A stretch of DNA of 64,000 nucleotides from Pseudomonas_T sp032052615 (GTDB taxonomy: Bacteria; Pseudomonadota; Gammaproteobacteria; Pseudomonadales; Pseudomonadaceae). Shown here piece by piece: positions 8,002 to 16,664 of this stretch. Positions within the stretch are counted from its first letter, which is position 1; every line of letters begins with the position of its first letter. The stretch lies in NCBI GenBank assembly GCA_032052615.1, contig DAMBWF010000013.1, forward strand, positions 22,471-86,470, given 5' to 3'. The notes beneath the pieces were generated by a model. The model did not search any database and was not told the origin of the DNA. It worked only from the letters and a program-made list of their open reading frames with translations. Made by a program: the position numbers and the translations under genes.

Positions 8002-11000
8002 CTATCCGCGTCTTGGCGCCTCGTCATGTGATTGAATCGGGAGCGACCCGGCTTCGCCGCTTCCCCGCCCGCCTTCGGCGGAGCCCGCCCCCCCCTCTCG
8101 AACCGCCCGCCAGCGCGCCCATGCGGCGCGCAACACGGTCAACGCCTGACGGAATTCGAAACCCTGGACGGCACCCGCCAGCGCGGCGTACTCGGCCCCC
8201 AAGGGTTCGCGCAACGCACCGCCCTCGGCCTCGAACAACCGCGCCGCCCGAGGGTCGTCCTCTTCCAGCAGGCTTTCCAGCCGCTGGCACAACAGGGTCA
8301 GGGCGGCATCATCCAAGGCCATGGGCGCTTCCGGCGCCGGCCGGACCTGGGCATCGATGGCCTGCAGCAGGGTGTTAAGGGTAGGACTCAGGCCTTGCAG
8401 CAAGGTTTCCAGCGGCGCCCGCCGCCCGTGGGCGCTCACGCTTTGCTCCAACGCCGCCGCCTGTTCCTGCAAGGCGGTCGCCCCCAGGGTCGCCGCGAGC
8501 CCGCGAAAGGCCTGGACCCGTCGCAGCGCATCGTCCAGGTCGCCGGCCTTCATGGCGGCGCGCAGCCGCTCGGGGAAGTCCCGCTGGCTGTCGGCGAAGC
8601 GCCGCAACTGGCGCCGGTAGGCCTGGTCCCGGCCCAAGGCGCGGCGCAGCCCGTCGGCGACGTCCACCCCCGGCAACCCCCAGTCCACCTCCGCCTTCTG
8701 CCGGGCCCCGGCCGGCGCCGCCAGCCAGCGCAGCAGTGTGCGGCGCAATCCGTCGGGGCCGATGGGCTTGGCCAAGTGATCGTTCATCCCCGCGGCGAGG
8801 CACCGCTCGCGGTCGACCGCGCCGGCGTTGGCGGTCATGGCGATGATCGGCAGGTCACGAAAACGCGGCTCGCGCCGCAGCGCCCGGGTAGCGCCCAGGC
8901 CGTCCAGGCGGGGCATCTGCATGTCCATCAGCACCGCGTCGAAGGCGGCAGGCGAGGCGCGCAACCGTTGCAGGGCCTGCTCGCCGTCCTCGGCGCAGGC
9001 CACCCGCACGCCGAGCTGGCCCAACAGTTCCCGGGCCACCTCCCGATTCAACTCGTTGTCTTCCACCAGCAGCACGCTGATGCCTTGGAGCGGGCCGGCC
9101 TCTTCCATCGGGCTCTCCTCCGGCCCGGCGAGTGACCGGCGGGGCGCCCGCCGCTCGACCGCGCCGCCGTCCAGGCAGCGCAGCAGGGCGGCGCGCAGCG
9201 CCGGCGCCCGCAGCGGAGGCACCAGCACGTCGTCCACCGGCTCCCCGTGCAGCGCGACAGGCGCCTGGCCATCTTCCAGGACCACCAGCACGAAGGGCGG
9301 CGGGTCGCTTTCCAGTGAGCGGATGCGCCGCGCCACTTCCAGGCCCTCCAGGTCCGCCAGGCGCTGGGCCAGGACGACGAATTCATAGGGCGTCCCACGC
9401 AGCACCCCCTGCCAGATATCGCGCAACGCCTCGGCTCCGCTCGCCACGGCGTCGGCTTGCAGCCCCAGGGCGTCCAGCAAGTCCTGGAGCGACACGCCGT
9501 CGCCGTATTCGCCCACCGCCAGGGCGCGGCGCCCGCGCAGGTCGGGCGGCGGCCGCTGGGGCTCGGGAGCCTCGCGGGCCGCCACGCCCACCGGCACGCG
9601 GCACCAGAACAGGCTGCCCTCGCCGGGCAGGCCCTCGGCGCCGACGCTGCCGTCCATGGCCTCGGCGAGGCTGCGGCAGATCGCCAGGCCCAGCCCGGTG
9701 CCGCCGTAGCGGCGGGTGGTGGAGTTGTCTCCCTGCTGGAAGGGCTCGAACAGCCGCGCCACCTGGGACGGCTCCAGGCCGACCCCGGTGTCGCGCACTC
9801 CCAGGTACAGCAGCAGCCGGTCGCCCTCCCGCCCTTCGCTGCGGGCGAAGACCTCGATCCGCCCGCGCTCGGTGAACTTCACCGCGTTGTTGCCGAAGTT
9901 GATCAAGATCTGTCCCAGGCGCAACGGGTCGCCGATCAGGGTGGGCGGCACCTGGGGATCGACGTCGAAGTGCAGCTCCAGGCCCTTGCCCGCGGCCCGC
10001 TCGCCGATCACCCCGGCGAGGTTCTCCAGCACCGTCCGCAGGTCGAACTCGATGCGCTCGACGGTCAGCCGGCCGGCCTCGATGCGGGAGAAATCCAGTA
10101 CGTTGTCGAGGATGCCCAACAGGTGCTGGCCGGCCTGCCGCACCTTGTCCAGGTAGTCCCGTTGGCGGGGGTCGAGGGCGGTCTGCTGGGCCAGATGGGT
10201 CATGCCGATGATGGCATTGAGGGGCGTGCGGATCTCGTGGCTCATGTTGGCGAGGAAGTTGGACTTCACCCGCGCCGCTTCCTCGGCCAGTTCCTTGGCC
10301 TGCTCCAGGGCTTCCTCGCTCTGCTTGCGGGCGGTGATGTCGCGGCTCACCCCCACCGTGCCCAGCAACCGGCCGCGTTCGTCGCGAAAGGCGCTGCGCA
10401 GGCTGTCGAACAGTACCCGCCGGCCGTTGGGGTAGGTCAGCCAGACCTCGCTCTTGAGCGGCACGTCCGCCGACATGGCGGTCAGGTCCCGGGCCATGGC
10501 CTCCTGGGCCCGCCAGCCACCGAACAACTGGCGGTCGTCGCAGCCGATGAGCGTTTCGATGGGCCGTCCCAGCAAGTCGGCGAACGCTTGGTTCATGCCC
10601 AGGTAGCGGCCCTGGGGGTCCTTGTACCAGATAGGGTCGGGAATCGCGTCCAGCAGGGCCAGGAGAATACTGCGCTGGCGCCGGGCCTCGGCCTCGGCGC
10701 GGCGCCGCTCGACGATCTGCTCGGTGAGCCAGCGGTTCCAGATCAGCACCACCAGCAGCAGGCCCAGCAGCGCCAGCGCGTAGGGCCAGGCCACTTCCAC
10801 GGCCTTGCGCCAGTTGAACTCCGTGAGAGGCGGCAGCCAGCGCTCCTGGATCGCCTGGCGCTCGTCCCGCCCCAGGCTCTGCAACGCGCGGTCGAACAGC
10901 GGCACCAGCGGCGCCAGTTCGCGGCGCAGGGCGAAGCGCAGCTCACTGGGGCCGAAGCCCCCCTCGCCACGCAGTTCCAGGCCGCTCAGGTTGTACTCGC

Positions 11001-11607
11001 CGATCAGATAACGGCCGACGATGGCGTCGCCCACGTAGGCATCGGCCTCGCCGGCCGCCAGCGCCCGCAAGGCCGCCTCGGTGTCCTCGCGCAGCACCAG
11101 GCGAATGCGCGGCACGCGCGCCGCCAGCACGTCCTGCAGGGCATACCCACGCTCCACCGCCACCCGCCGCCCCGCCAGCTCCTCGACCCCCTGCAATTCG
11201 GTGGGGCGACGGGCGAAGATCACATTGCTGCTGCGCAGGTAAGGCGCGCTGAACACGAAGGAGGCTTCCCGCGCCGGGGTTCGCGCGGTGGAGGGCAGCA
11301 GGTCGACCTCACCGTCCAGCATGGCGCGCTGGGCGGCTTCCCAGGAGGACATCGACACCGCCTCGAAGCGCAGGCCGAGACGCTGCCCGATACGCTCCAG
11401 GTAGTCGGCGCTGATGCCCTGGAAGCGGCCGTCCCGGTAGAACTCGAAGGGTGGCCAGCCACCCTGCACCACGGCGACCCGCAGGGTCTCGTGGCGCGCC
11501 AGCAAGGCCCGCTCCCCCGAGCTCAAGGGGGGCTGCAACTCGCTCGCGCCGATGGCTCCCATCCAACAGCACCAGGCAATCAGAAACCACCTGCCGATGA
11601 CCCTCAT
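8002..11607 (-). CDS. BvgS/EvgS-like hybrid sensor histidine kinase with degenerate Hpt domain
   Basis: About 1201 residues. The ATG at 11607 is chosen because it begins a signal sequence (MRVIGRWFLIAWCCW); an upstream GTG (11667) lacks a ribosome site. Domains in order are a periplasmic SBP_bac_3 solute-binding domain (about 25-262), one membrane helix (about 273-292), a PAS domain (about 315-430), HisKA with His457 (NMSHEIRTPLNAIIG) and HATPase with N, G1 and GTGLGLAI boxes (about 565-675). A first receiver follows whose phospho-Asp is Ala747 (FVVLAQRL), so it is a pseudo-receiver. A second receiver has Asp895 (LMDMQMP). The C-terminal Hpt-like domain has Gln1032 where the phosphorylatable His should be (VQAFRGLAATLGA). 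The ligand is unknown. Confidence 0.9.
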   Translation of the reverse strand: MRVIGRWFLIAWCCWMGAIGASELQPPLSSGERALLARHETLRVAVVQGGWPPFEFYRDGRFQGISADYLERIGQRLGLRFEAVSMSSWEAAQRAMLDGEVDLLPSTARTPAREASFVFSAPYLRSSNVIFARRPTELQGVEELAGRRVAVERGYALQDVLAARVPRIRLVLREDTEAALRALAAGEADAYVGDAIVGRYLIGEYNLSGLELRGEGGFGPSELRFALRRELAPLVPLFDRALQSLGRDERQAIQERWLPPLTEFNWRKAVEVAWPYALALLGLLLVVLIWNRWLTEQIVERRRAEAEARRQRSILLALLDAIPDPIWYKDPQGRYLGMNQAFADLLGRPIETLIGCDDRQLFGGWRAQEAMARDLTAMSADVPLKSEVWLTYPNGRRVLFDSLRSAFRDERGRLLGTVGVSRDITARKQSEEALEQAKELAEEAARVKSNFLANMSHEIRTPLNAIIGMTHLAQQTALDPRQRDYLDKVRQAGQHLLGILDNVLDFSRIEAGRLTVERIEFDLRTVLENLAGVIGERAAGKGLELHFDVDPQVPPTLIGDPLRLGQILINFGNNAVKFTERGRIEVFARSEGREGDRLLLYLGVRDTGVGLEPSQVARLFEPFQQGDNSTTRRYGGTGLGLAICRSLAEAMDGSVGAEGLPGEGSLFWCRVPVGVAAREAPEPQRPPPDLRGRRALAVGEYGDGVSLQDLLDALGLQADAVASGAEALRDIWQGVLRGTPYEFVVLAQRLADLEGLEVARRIRSLESDPPPFVLVVLEDGQAPVALHGEPVDDVLVPPLRAPALRAALLRCLDGGAVERRAPRRSLAGPEESPMEEAGPLQGISVLLVEDNELNREVARELLGQLGVRVACAEDGEQALQRLRASPAAFDAVLMDMQMPRLDGLGATRALRREPRFRDLPIIAMTANAGAVDRERCLAAGMNDHLAKPIGPDGLRRTLLRWLAAPAGARQKAEVDWGLPGVDVADGLRRALGRDQAYRRQLRRFADSQRDFPERLRAAMKAGDLDDALRRVQAFRGLAATLGATALQEQAAALEQSVSAHGRRAPLETLLQGLSPTLNTLLQAIDAQVRPAPEAPMALDDAALTLLCQRLESLLEEDDPRAARLFEAEGGALREPLGAEYAALAGAVQGFEFRQALTVLRAAWARWRAVREGGAGSAEGGRGSGEAGSLPIQSHDEAPRRG

Positions 11608-11683
11608 CCTCGTTCGCCGCCCTCCGACCCGCGATGCCGCCACGCCGCCCCACCGGCGCGCCCCCACTGAAGCGTAGCCGGCC

Positions 11684-12472
11684 TCAGCGGAACAGTTCGC
11701 CCGGCGTGCGACCGAACAGGCCGCGAAACGCCGCGATGAAGGCCGAGGGCGACTCGTAGCCGCTGGCCAGGGCCACCTGGGTCACGCTGTCGCCCCGCTC
11801 CAGGGGTTGCAGCGCCGCCAGCAGGCGCAAGCGCTGGCGCCAACGCCGGAAGGTCAGGCCGGTGTCGCGCTGGAAGGCCCGGCTCAGGGTCTTCTCCGAA
11901 GCGCCCAGGACAGGCGCCCATTGGCCGAGGGTACGGTCCAGGTCCGGCTGCTCCAGCAGCGCCTCGCACAGGCCGCGGATACGCGCGTCCCCCGGCATCG
12001 GCAGGGAAAATCCCGCTTCCGGCGCCGCCGCCAACTGGTCCAGCAACACCGCCACCAGACGCGCGGCCGGGCCGTCCGCTTCCGGATAGTCCGCCGGCAG
12101 CAGGCAGAACTGCTTGATCAGTTCCCGGGTCAGGGGGGTCACCTCCAGCACTTGGCAATGGTCCGGTGCCCAGCCACAGGCGTCTTCGCGCACATAGAGG
12201 CTGCGCATGTCGGCATGGGTAGAGGTGATCACTTCGTGCTCCAGCCCGGCCGGCACCCAAACCGCCCAATGGGGCGGGGCGAAGAAGCTGCCGCCCTCGG
12301 TGTGCACGCCGAGCACGCCGCTGATGGCGTAGGAGAGCTGGCCCCAGGGATGGCGGTGACGGGCCGTCCAGGAGCCGGCGCGCAAGCGTTCGACCCGGGC
12401 ATGGAGCAGCCGGGGCAGGCACTCCAGCTCGGGAATGGCGCGCCGCAGGGCGGGTTCGGGGCTGGACGGCAT
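11684..12472 (-). CDS. AraC-family transcriptional regulator with N-terminal cupin
   Basis: A 262-residue protein. The N-terminal sensory half has a cupin-like stretch (RHRHPWGQLSYAISGVLGVH), and the C-terminal ~100 residues hold two helix-turn-helix motifs ending GYESPSAFIAAFRGLFGRTP, typical of AraC/NimR-type regulators. The ATG at 12472 is preceded by GGAG at 7 nt, so it is preferred over a GTG 13 codons upstream that lacks a ribosome site. It lies 72 bp downstream of the thiolase gene on the same strand and may be co-transcribed with it. The effector is unknown; similar short cupin-AraC proteins often control a neighbouring exporter or catabolic gene. Confidence 0.85.
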   Translation of the reverse strand: MPSSPEPALRRAIPELECLPRLLHARVERLRAGSWTARHRHPWGQLSYAISGVLGVHTEGGSFFAPPHWAVWVPAGLEHEVITSTHADMRSLYVREDACGWAPDHCQVLEVTPLTRELIKQFCLLPADYPEADGPAARLVAVLLDQLAAAPEAGFSLPMPGDARIRGLCEALLEQPDLDRTLGQWAPVLGASEKTLSRAFQRDTGLTFRRWRQRLRLLAALQPLERGDSVTQVALASGYESPSAFIAAFRGLFGRTPGELFR

Positions 12473-12544
12473 GAGAGCGCTCCGGGGCGAGGAAGGGGCA
12501 GTCTGCACCACCGGCCGCCCCGAGACATCCCGGCGAGGACGACC

Positions 12545-13822
12545 TCAGCGTTCGAGGATCGCCGTCACGCCCTGGCCGCCGGCAGCGCAAATGGAGATCA
12601 GCCCACGCCCGCCACCCGCCGCGTCCAGCAGCTTGGCGAGGTTGGCGACGATCCGCCCGCCGGTGGCGGCGAACGGGTGACCGGCGGCCAAGGACCCGCC
12701 CTTGACGTTGAGCCGGGCGCGGTCGATAGACCCCAGCGGCGCGGAAAGGCCCAGGCGTTCCCGGCAGTAATCGGCGTCCTCCCAGGCCTTGAGGGTGCAC
12801 AACACCTGAGCGGCGAAGGCTTCGTGGATTTCGTAGTAGTCGAAGTCCCGCAAGGTCAGGCCGTTGCGCGCCAGCAGGCGCGGCACCGCGTAGGCCGGAG
12901 CCATCAGCAGGCCTTCCCGGCCCTGGACGAAGTCCACCGCGGCGGTCTCGCCGTCCCACAGGTAGGCCAGCACCGGCAACCCCCGTTGCCGCGCCCACTC
13001 CTCGCTGGCCAGCAGCACCGCCGAGGCGCCGTCGGTGAGCGGCGTGGAGTTGCCGGCGGTAAGAGTGCCCCGGGTACCCTTGTCGAACACCGGCTTGAGG
13101 CTGGCGAGCTTTTCCAAATCCGCGTCGGGACGCAGGTTCTGGTCCCGGGTCAGGCCACGGAACGGTGTCATCAGGTCGTCCTGCCAGCCCTCGGCATAGG
13201 CGGCGGCCAGCTTGCGATGGCTTTCCCAGGCCAGGCGGTCCTGCTCGTCCCGGGGAATCGCCCAGGTCTGCGCCATGCGTTCGCAGTGCTCGCCCATGGA
13301 CAGGCCGGTGCGCGGCTCGGCGTTGCGCGGCAGTTCCGGCAAGAGGTGGTGGGGCCGCAGGCCGGCGAAGACCTTGAGCTTGTCGGGCAGGGTCCGGGCG
13401 CGATTGGCCGCCAGCAGGATGCGACGCAAGCCCTCGCCGACCGCGATGGGGGCGTCGGAGGCGGTGTCGACGCCCCCGGCGATGCCGCACTCGATCTGCC
13501 CGAGGGCGATCTTGTTGGCCACCAGCAGCGCGGCTTCCAGGCCCGTGCCGCACGCCTGCTGGAGATCGTAGGCCGGCGTTTCCGGCGCCAGCCGCGAGCC
13601 GAGCACGCACTCGCGGGTGAGGCTGAAATCCCGCGAATGCTTGAGCACGGCGCCGGCCACCACCTCGCCGAGCCGCAGGCCATGCAGATGGTACCGCTCG
13701 ACCAGGCCCTCCAGCGCGGCGGTGAACATGTCCTGGTTGCTACAGGTGGCATAGGCCGCGTTGGCGCGGGCGAAGGGAATACGGTTGCCGCCGACGATGG
13801 CGACCCGGCGCAGGGGGGTCAT
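12545..13822 (-). CDS. Acetyl-CoA C-acyltransferase (thiolase, FadI/FadA2-like)
   Basis: A 425-residue thiolase that cleaves 3-ketoacyl-CoA with CoA or condenses acyl-CoAs. The nucleophile Cys91 is in QQACGTGLEA, His382 in AAGHPFAATGG and the second catalytic Cys412 in ICAAGGQGVTAILER; EIHEAFAAQ is also present. The ATG at 13822 has GAGGAG at good spacing; a longer frame to 13942 adds a Pro/Arg-rich non-homologous tail and is rejected. It is divergent from fabG4-like and maoC-like genes, which provide reductase and hydratase activities. The same trio in the same divergent layout is known in mycobacteria (fadA2, fabG4, htdX). Confidence 0.92.
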   Translation of the reverse strand: MTPLRRVAIVGGNRIPFARANAAYATCSNQDMFTAALEGLVERYHLHGLRLGEVVAGAVLKHSRDFSLTRECVLGSRLAPETPAYDLQQACGTGLEAALLVANKIALGQIECGIAGGVDTASDAPIAVGEGLRRILLAANRARTLPDKLKVFAGLRPHHLLPELPRNAEPRTGLSMGEHCERMAQTWAIPRDEQDRLAWESHRKLAAAYAEGWQDDLMTPFRGLTRDQNLRPDADLEKLASLKPVFDKGTRGTLTAGNSTPLTDGASAVLLASEEWARQRGLPVLAYLWDGETAAVDFVQGREGLLMAPAYAVPRLLARNGLTLRDFDYYEIHEAFAAQVLCTLKAWEDADYCRERLGLSAPLGSIDRARLNVKGGSLAAGHPFAATGGRIVANLAKLLDAAGGGRGLISICAAGGQGVTAILER

Positions 13823-13970
13823 GGAAGCTCCTCGTGAAGGGGGTGGTCGACGGGCCGCCGTCCGTGTCGTCGGGCCCCGCCCCGAAAGGGCGAAGGGGGC
13901 ATGACCGACATGAAACGAGTGGCGGCATGACGTGTCAACCATTGGAGCCTAGCCCTCGGGAGCCCGTTCC

Positions 13971-15326
13971 ATGTCCGACCGTTACATCGAATTCGCCAAC
14001 TCGTCCGTCGGTCATCGCTTGGTCAGTGCGCTCGGTCTGCCGGCGCCCGTGCATCTGGAGCGCTGGATGGCCGGCCGTACTCGTCCGGTGGAGGGCGCGC
14101 TGCTGATCGGCGGCGACGGCGTCCTGGCCAAGGCCGCCAGCGGCCTGCTCAACTGCCTCACCGACGCCAGTTTCGCCGACGAGGAAGGCCGTTTCGGCCT
14201 GCCGCGCTGGACCGCCGAGCACGGCCCCCGGCTCAAGGCCCTGGTGTTCGACGCCAGCGACCTGCTCGACGTCGATCGCCTGATCCGCTTGCGGGACTTC
14301 TTCCAGCCGACCCTCAAGGCCCTGGCGCCCTGCCCCCGGGTGGTGGTCCTGGGGCGCCCGCCGGAAACCCTCGCCGACCCGTTCGCCGCCAGCGCTCAAC
14401 GAGCCCTGGAGGGCTTCACCCGCTCCCTGGGCCGTGAAATCCGCCATGGCGGCGGCGTGCAATTGCTGTATGTCGGCGAAGGCGCGGAAGATCGCCTGGA
14501 AGGCGCGTTGCGCTTCTTCCTCTCTCCGCGCAGCGCCTACATCTCCGGCCAGGTGATACGCCTGGCAACCGACGACAGCCAAGTGGCCGACTGGACCCGC
14601 CCGCTGGCGGGCCGTCGCGCGCTGGTCACCGGCGCGTCCCGGGGCATCGGCGCCGCCATCGCCGAAACCCTGGCGCGGGACGGCGCCGAGGTGGTGCTGC
14701 TGGACGTGCCCCAGGCCCGTGAAAGCCTGGACGCCCTCGCCGCGCGCCTCGGCGGCCGCACCCTCCCCCTGGACATCTCCACCGAGGACGCCCCCGAGCG
14801 CCTGGTGGAGGCCCTGCCGGAGGGCATTGATATCGTCGTCCACAACGCGGGCATCACCCGCGACAAGACCTTGGCGAAGATGAGCGAGGCCCAGTGGAGC
14901 GCGGTGATCGACGTCAACCTCAAGGCGCCCCAAGTGCTCACCCGGGCGCTGCTGGACAGCGACCGCCTGCAAGACGGCGGGCGAGTGGTCCTGGTCTCCT
15001 CCACCAGCGGCATCGCCGGCAACTTCGGCCAGACCAACTACGCGGTGAGCAAGGCCGGGCTGCTCGGTCTGGTGCAGGCCTGGGAGCTGGAGCTGGCCAA
15101 GCGAGGGATCACCATCAACGCGGTGGCGCCCGGGTTCATCGAGAGCCACATGACCGCCGCCATGCCGTTCACGGTGCGCGAGGCGGGACGGCGGATGAAT
15201 GCCATGGGCCAGGGTGGTCTGCCCCAGGACGTCGCCGAAGCCATCGCCTGGCTCGCCCAACCCACTTCCGGCGCGGTGACCGGCCAGGTGTTGCGCGTCT
15301 GCGGCCAGAGTCTGATCGGCGCTTGA
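13971..15326 (+). CDS. fabG4: High-molecular-weight 3-oxoacyl-(CoA/ACP) reductase, FabG4 type
   Basis: A 451-residue protein, about 200 residues longer than ordinary FabG. The N-terminal ~205 residues form a degenerate flavodoxin/Rossmann-like domain. The C-terminal half is a classical short-chain dehydrogenase with TGASRGIG for the cofactor, HNAG, and the Ser-Tyr-Lys triad in VSSTSGIAGN and NYAVSKAG. This architecture matches HMw FabG (M. tuberculosis FabG4, 454 residues), an NADH-dependent 3-ketoacyl-CoA reductase. GGAG precedes the ATG. It is followed after 113 bp by a MaoC hydratase on the same strand and is divergent from a thiolase, so the three likely act on the same acyl chains. Confidence 0.9.
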   Translation: MSDRYIEFANSSVGHRLVSALGLPAPVHLERWMAGRTRPVEGALLIGGDGVLAKAASGLLNCLTDASFADEEGRFGLPRWTAEHGPRLKALVFDASDLLDVDRLIRLRDFFQPTLKALAPCPRVVVLGRPPETLADPFAASAQRALEGFTRSLGREIRHGGGVQLLYVGEGAEDRLEGALRFFLSPRSAYISGQVIRLATDDSQVADWTRPLAGRRALVTGASRGIGAAIAETLARDGAEVVLLDVPQARESLDALAARLGGRTLPLDISTEDAPERLVEALPEGIDIVVHNAGITRDKTLAKMSEAQWSAVIDVNLKAPQVLTRALLDSDRLQDGGRVVLVSSTSGIAGNFGQTNYAVSKAGLLGLVQAWELELAKRGITINAVAPGFIESHMTAAMPFTVREAGRRMNAMGQGGLPQDVAEAIAWLAQPTSGAVTGQVLRVCGQSLIGA

Positions 15327-15439
15327 ACGGTCCGCTCCAGGGCTGACGGGCGAACCGCCCGCATCCTGGCGAAAGGCACCTCGCCGTCGCGCATTCCAGC
15401 AGGCTGGCACACGCCGGCCGGTAATCAAGGAGTTCGACC

Positions 15440-16294
15440 ATGGCCATCGACTGGCACGACGTGTCCTCCCCTCCCGCCCTGACCGGCCTCTTCGCCCGCG
15501 CCGCCGTGCGTCGCGACGCGCGGGGCACGACACTGCCGACGTTCGGCCTGCGCGGCCGAGTCCAGGTCGAGGCCGACGCCCTGGCGCGCTACCGCCAGGT
15601 GTGCGGCTTCCCGGCCAATGGGATGCTGCCACCCACGTTTCCCCATGTCCTGCTCTTCCCGTTGCAGATGAAGCTGCTCACCGACCCGGCGTTCCCCTTC
15701 CCGCCGATGGGCCTGGTGCACGTGGGCAACCGCATCCGGGTGGTGCGCCCCCTGGGAGGCGAGGGCCCCTTTGTGGGCAGCGTGCACGCTGCCCACCTCC
15801 ACCCCCACGCCAAGGGCGCGCTGTTTACCCTGGTGCTACGTCTGGAGGACCAACTGGGCCTGCTCTGGGAGGGCGAGAGCCGGATGCTCTGCCGGGGCGT
15901 GAAGCTCCCCGGCCCGGTGCTGGAGCGAAGCGACGAGGACCCGCTGGAACTCACCGAACTGGATCGCTGGCAAGCCGGCGCGGACACCGGGCGCGCCTAT
16001 GCCCGGGTGTCCGGCGACTATAACCCGATTCACCTGTCGGCCCTCAGCGCGCGGCTGTTCGGTTTTCCCCGGGCCATCGCCCATGGCCTGTGGAGCAAGG
16101 CGCGGGTCCTGGCCACCCTCAGCGACCGCCTGCCTCGGGCCGGCTTCGTCACCGAGGTCCGGTTCCAGAAACCGTTGCTGCTGCCGGGCGAGGCGGTCCT
16201 GTTCGCCAGCGCCCCCGCGCCCCATGGCCAGTTCGCCCTGCGGGGCGCCGACGAAGTGCCCTACCTGAGTGGCAATTGGCACCAGCTCGGCTGA
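15440..16294 (+). CDS. MaoC-like (3R)-hydroxyacyl-CoA/ACP dehydratase, HtdX-like
   Basis: A 284-residue double-hotdog protein. The C-terminal MaoC domain carries the hydratase signature with catalytic Asp193 and His198 (YARVSGDYNPIHLSALSARL) and the later IAHGLW. The N-terminal ~140 residues resemble the substrate-binding hotdog of two-domain hydratases such as mycobacterial HtdX. It should interconvert (3R)-hydroxyacyl and trans-2-enoyl thioesters. AAGGAG precedes the ATG. Linkage to the FabG4-type reductase supports a shared (3R)-specific fatty-acyl pathway, in either the reductive or the oxidative direction. Confidence 0.88.
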   Translation: MAIDWHDVSSPPALTGLFARAAVRRDARGTTLPTFGLRGRVQVEADALARYRQVCGFPANGMLPPTFPHVLLFPLQMKLLTDPAFPFPPMGLVHVGNRIRVVRPLGGEGPFVGSVHAAHLHPHAKGALFTLVLRLEDQLGLLWEGESRMLCRGVKLPGPVLERSDEDPLELTELDRWQAGADTGRAYARVSGDYNPIHLSALSARLFGFPRAIAHGLWSKARVLATLSDRLPRAGFVTEVRFQKPLLLPGEAVLFASAPAPHGQFALRGADEVPYLSGNWHQLG

Positions 16295-16358
16295 GGTGGC
16301 TTGCAGGATGGACGTCCGGGGTCGAAGCTAGGCGCCCCTCCCCCGCGCCTTCGAGACC

Positions 16359-16664
16359 ATGGATATCGCCGACCTGACCGCCCGCCTGCACGCCATCCGC
16401 GACGCCAACGACTGGAAACGCTTCCACAGCCCGAAGAACCTGGCCATGGCCGCCAGCGTGGAAATGGCCGAGCTGGTGGAAATCTTCCAATGGCTCGGCG
16501 AGTCGGAATCCCGTGCCTTGACGCCCGACCAACGGGAACACGCCGGCCAGGAAGTGGGCGACATCATGCTCTACCTGCTGTTGTTGTGCGCCGAGCTGGG
16601 CATCGACTTCGAGCAGGCGGTGCGGGCCAAGCTGGCCGACAGCGAACGGCGCTTCCGGCCATGA
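16359..16664 (+). CDS. MazG-like nucleotide pyrophosphohydrolase (RS21-C6/dCTPase type)
   Basis: A 101-residue all-alpha protein with the MazG metal-binding pattern: paired acidic residues in VEMAELVEIFQW and EVGDIMLYLL, equivalent to the E-x-x-E ... E-x-x-D Mg2+ site. The short single-domain form matches the RS21-C6/XTP3-transactivated group, which hydrolyses non-canonical or surplus dNTPs. Its stop overlaps the start of cmoM by 4 bp (ATGA), so the two are translationally coupled. A link between nucleotide clean-up and tRNA modification is not otherwise evident. Confidence 0.85.
   Translation: MDIADLTARLHAIRDANDWKRFHSPKNLAMAASVEMAELVEIFQWLGESESRALTPDQREHAGQEVGDIMLYLLLLCAELGIDFEQAVRAKLADSERRFRP

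Noticed and set aside
11608..11667. GTG start 20 codons upstream for the hybrid kinase
   Set aside because: It has no ribosome site and would place a charged tail before the signal sequence.
9457..11670. Long plus-strand frame opposite the hybrid kinase
   Set aside because: It is fully antisense to a clear multi-domain kinase and has Gln/His/Ala-biased composition typical of antisense shadows.
13823..13942. N-terminal extension of the thiolase
   Set aside because: The extra 40 residues are Arg/Pro-rich and lack homology; the internal ATG has a strong ribosome site.
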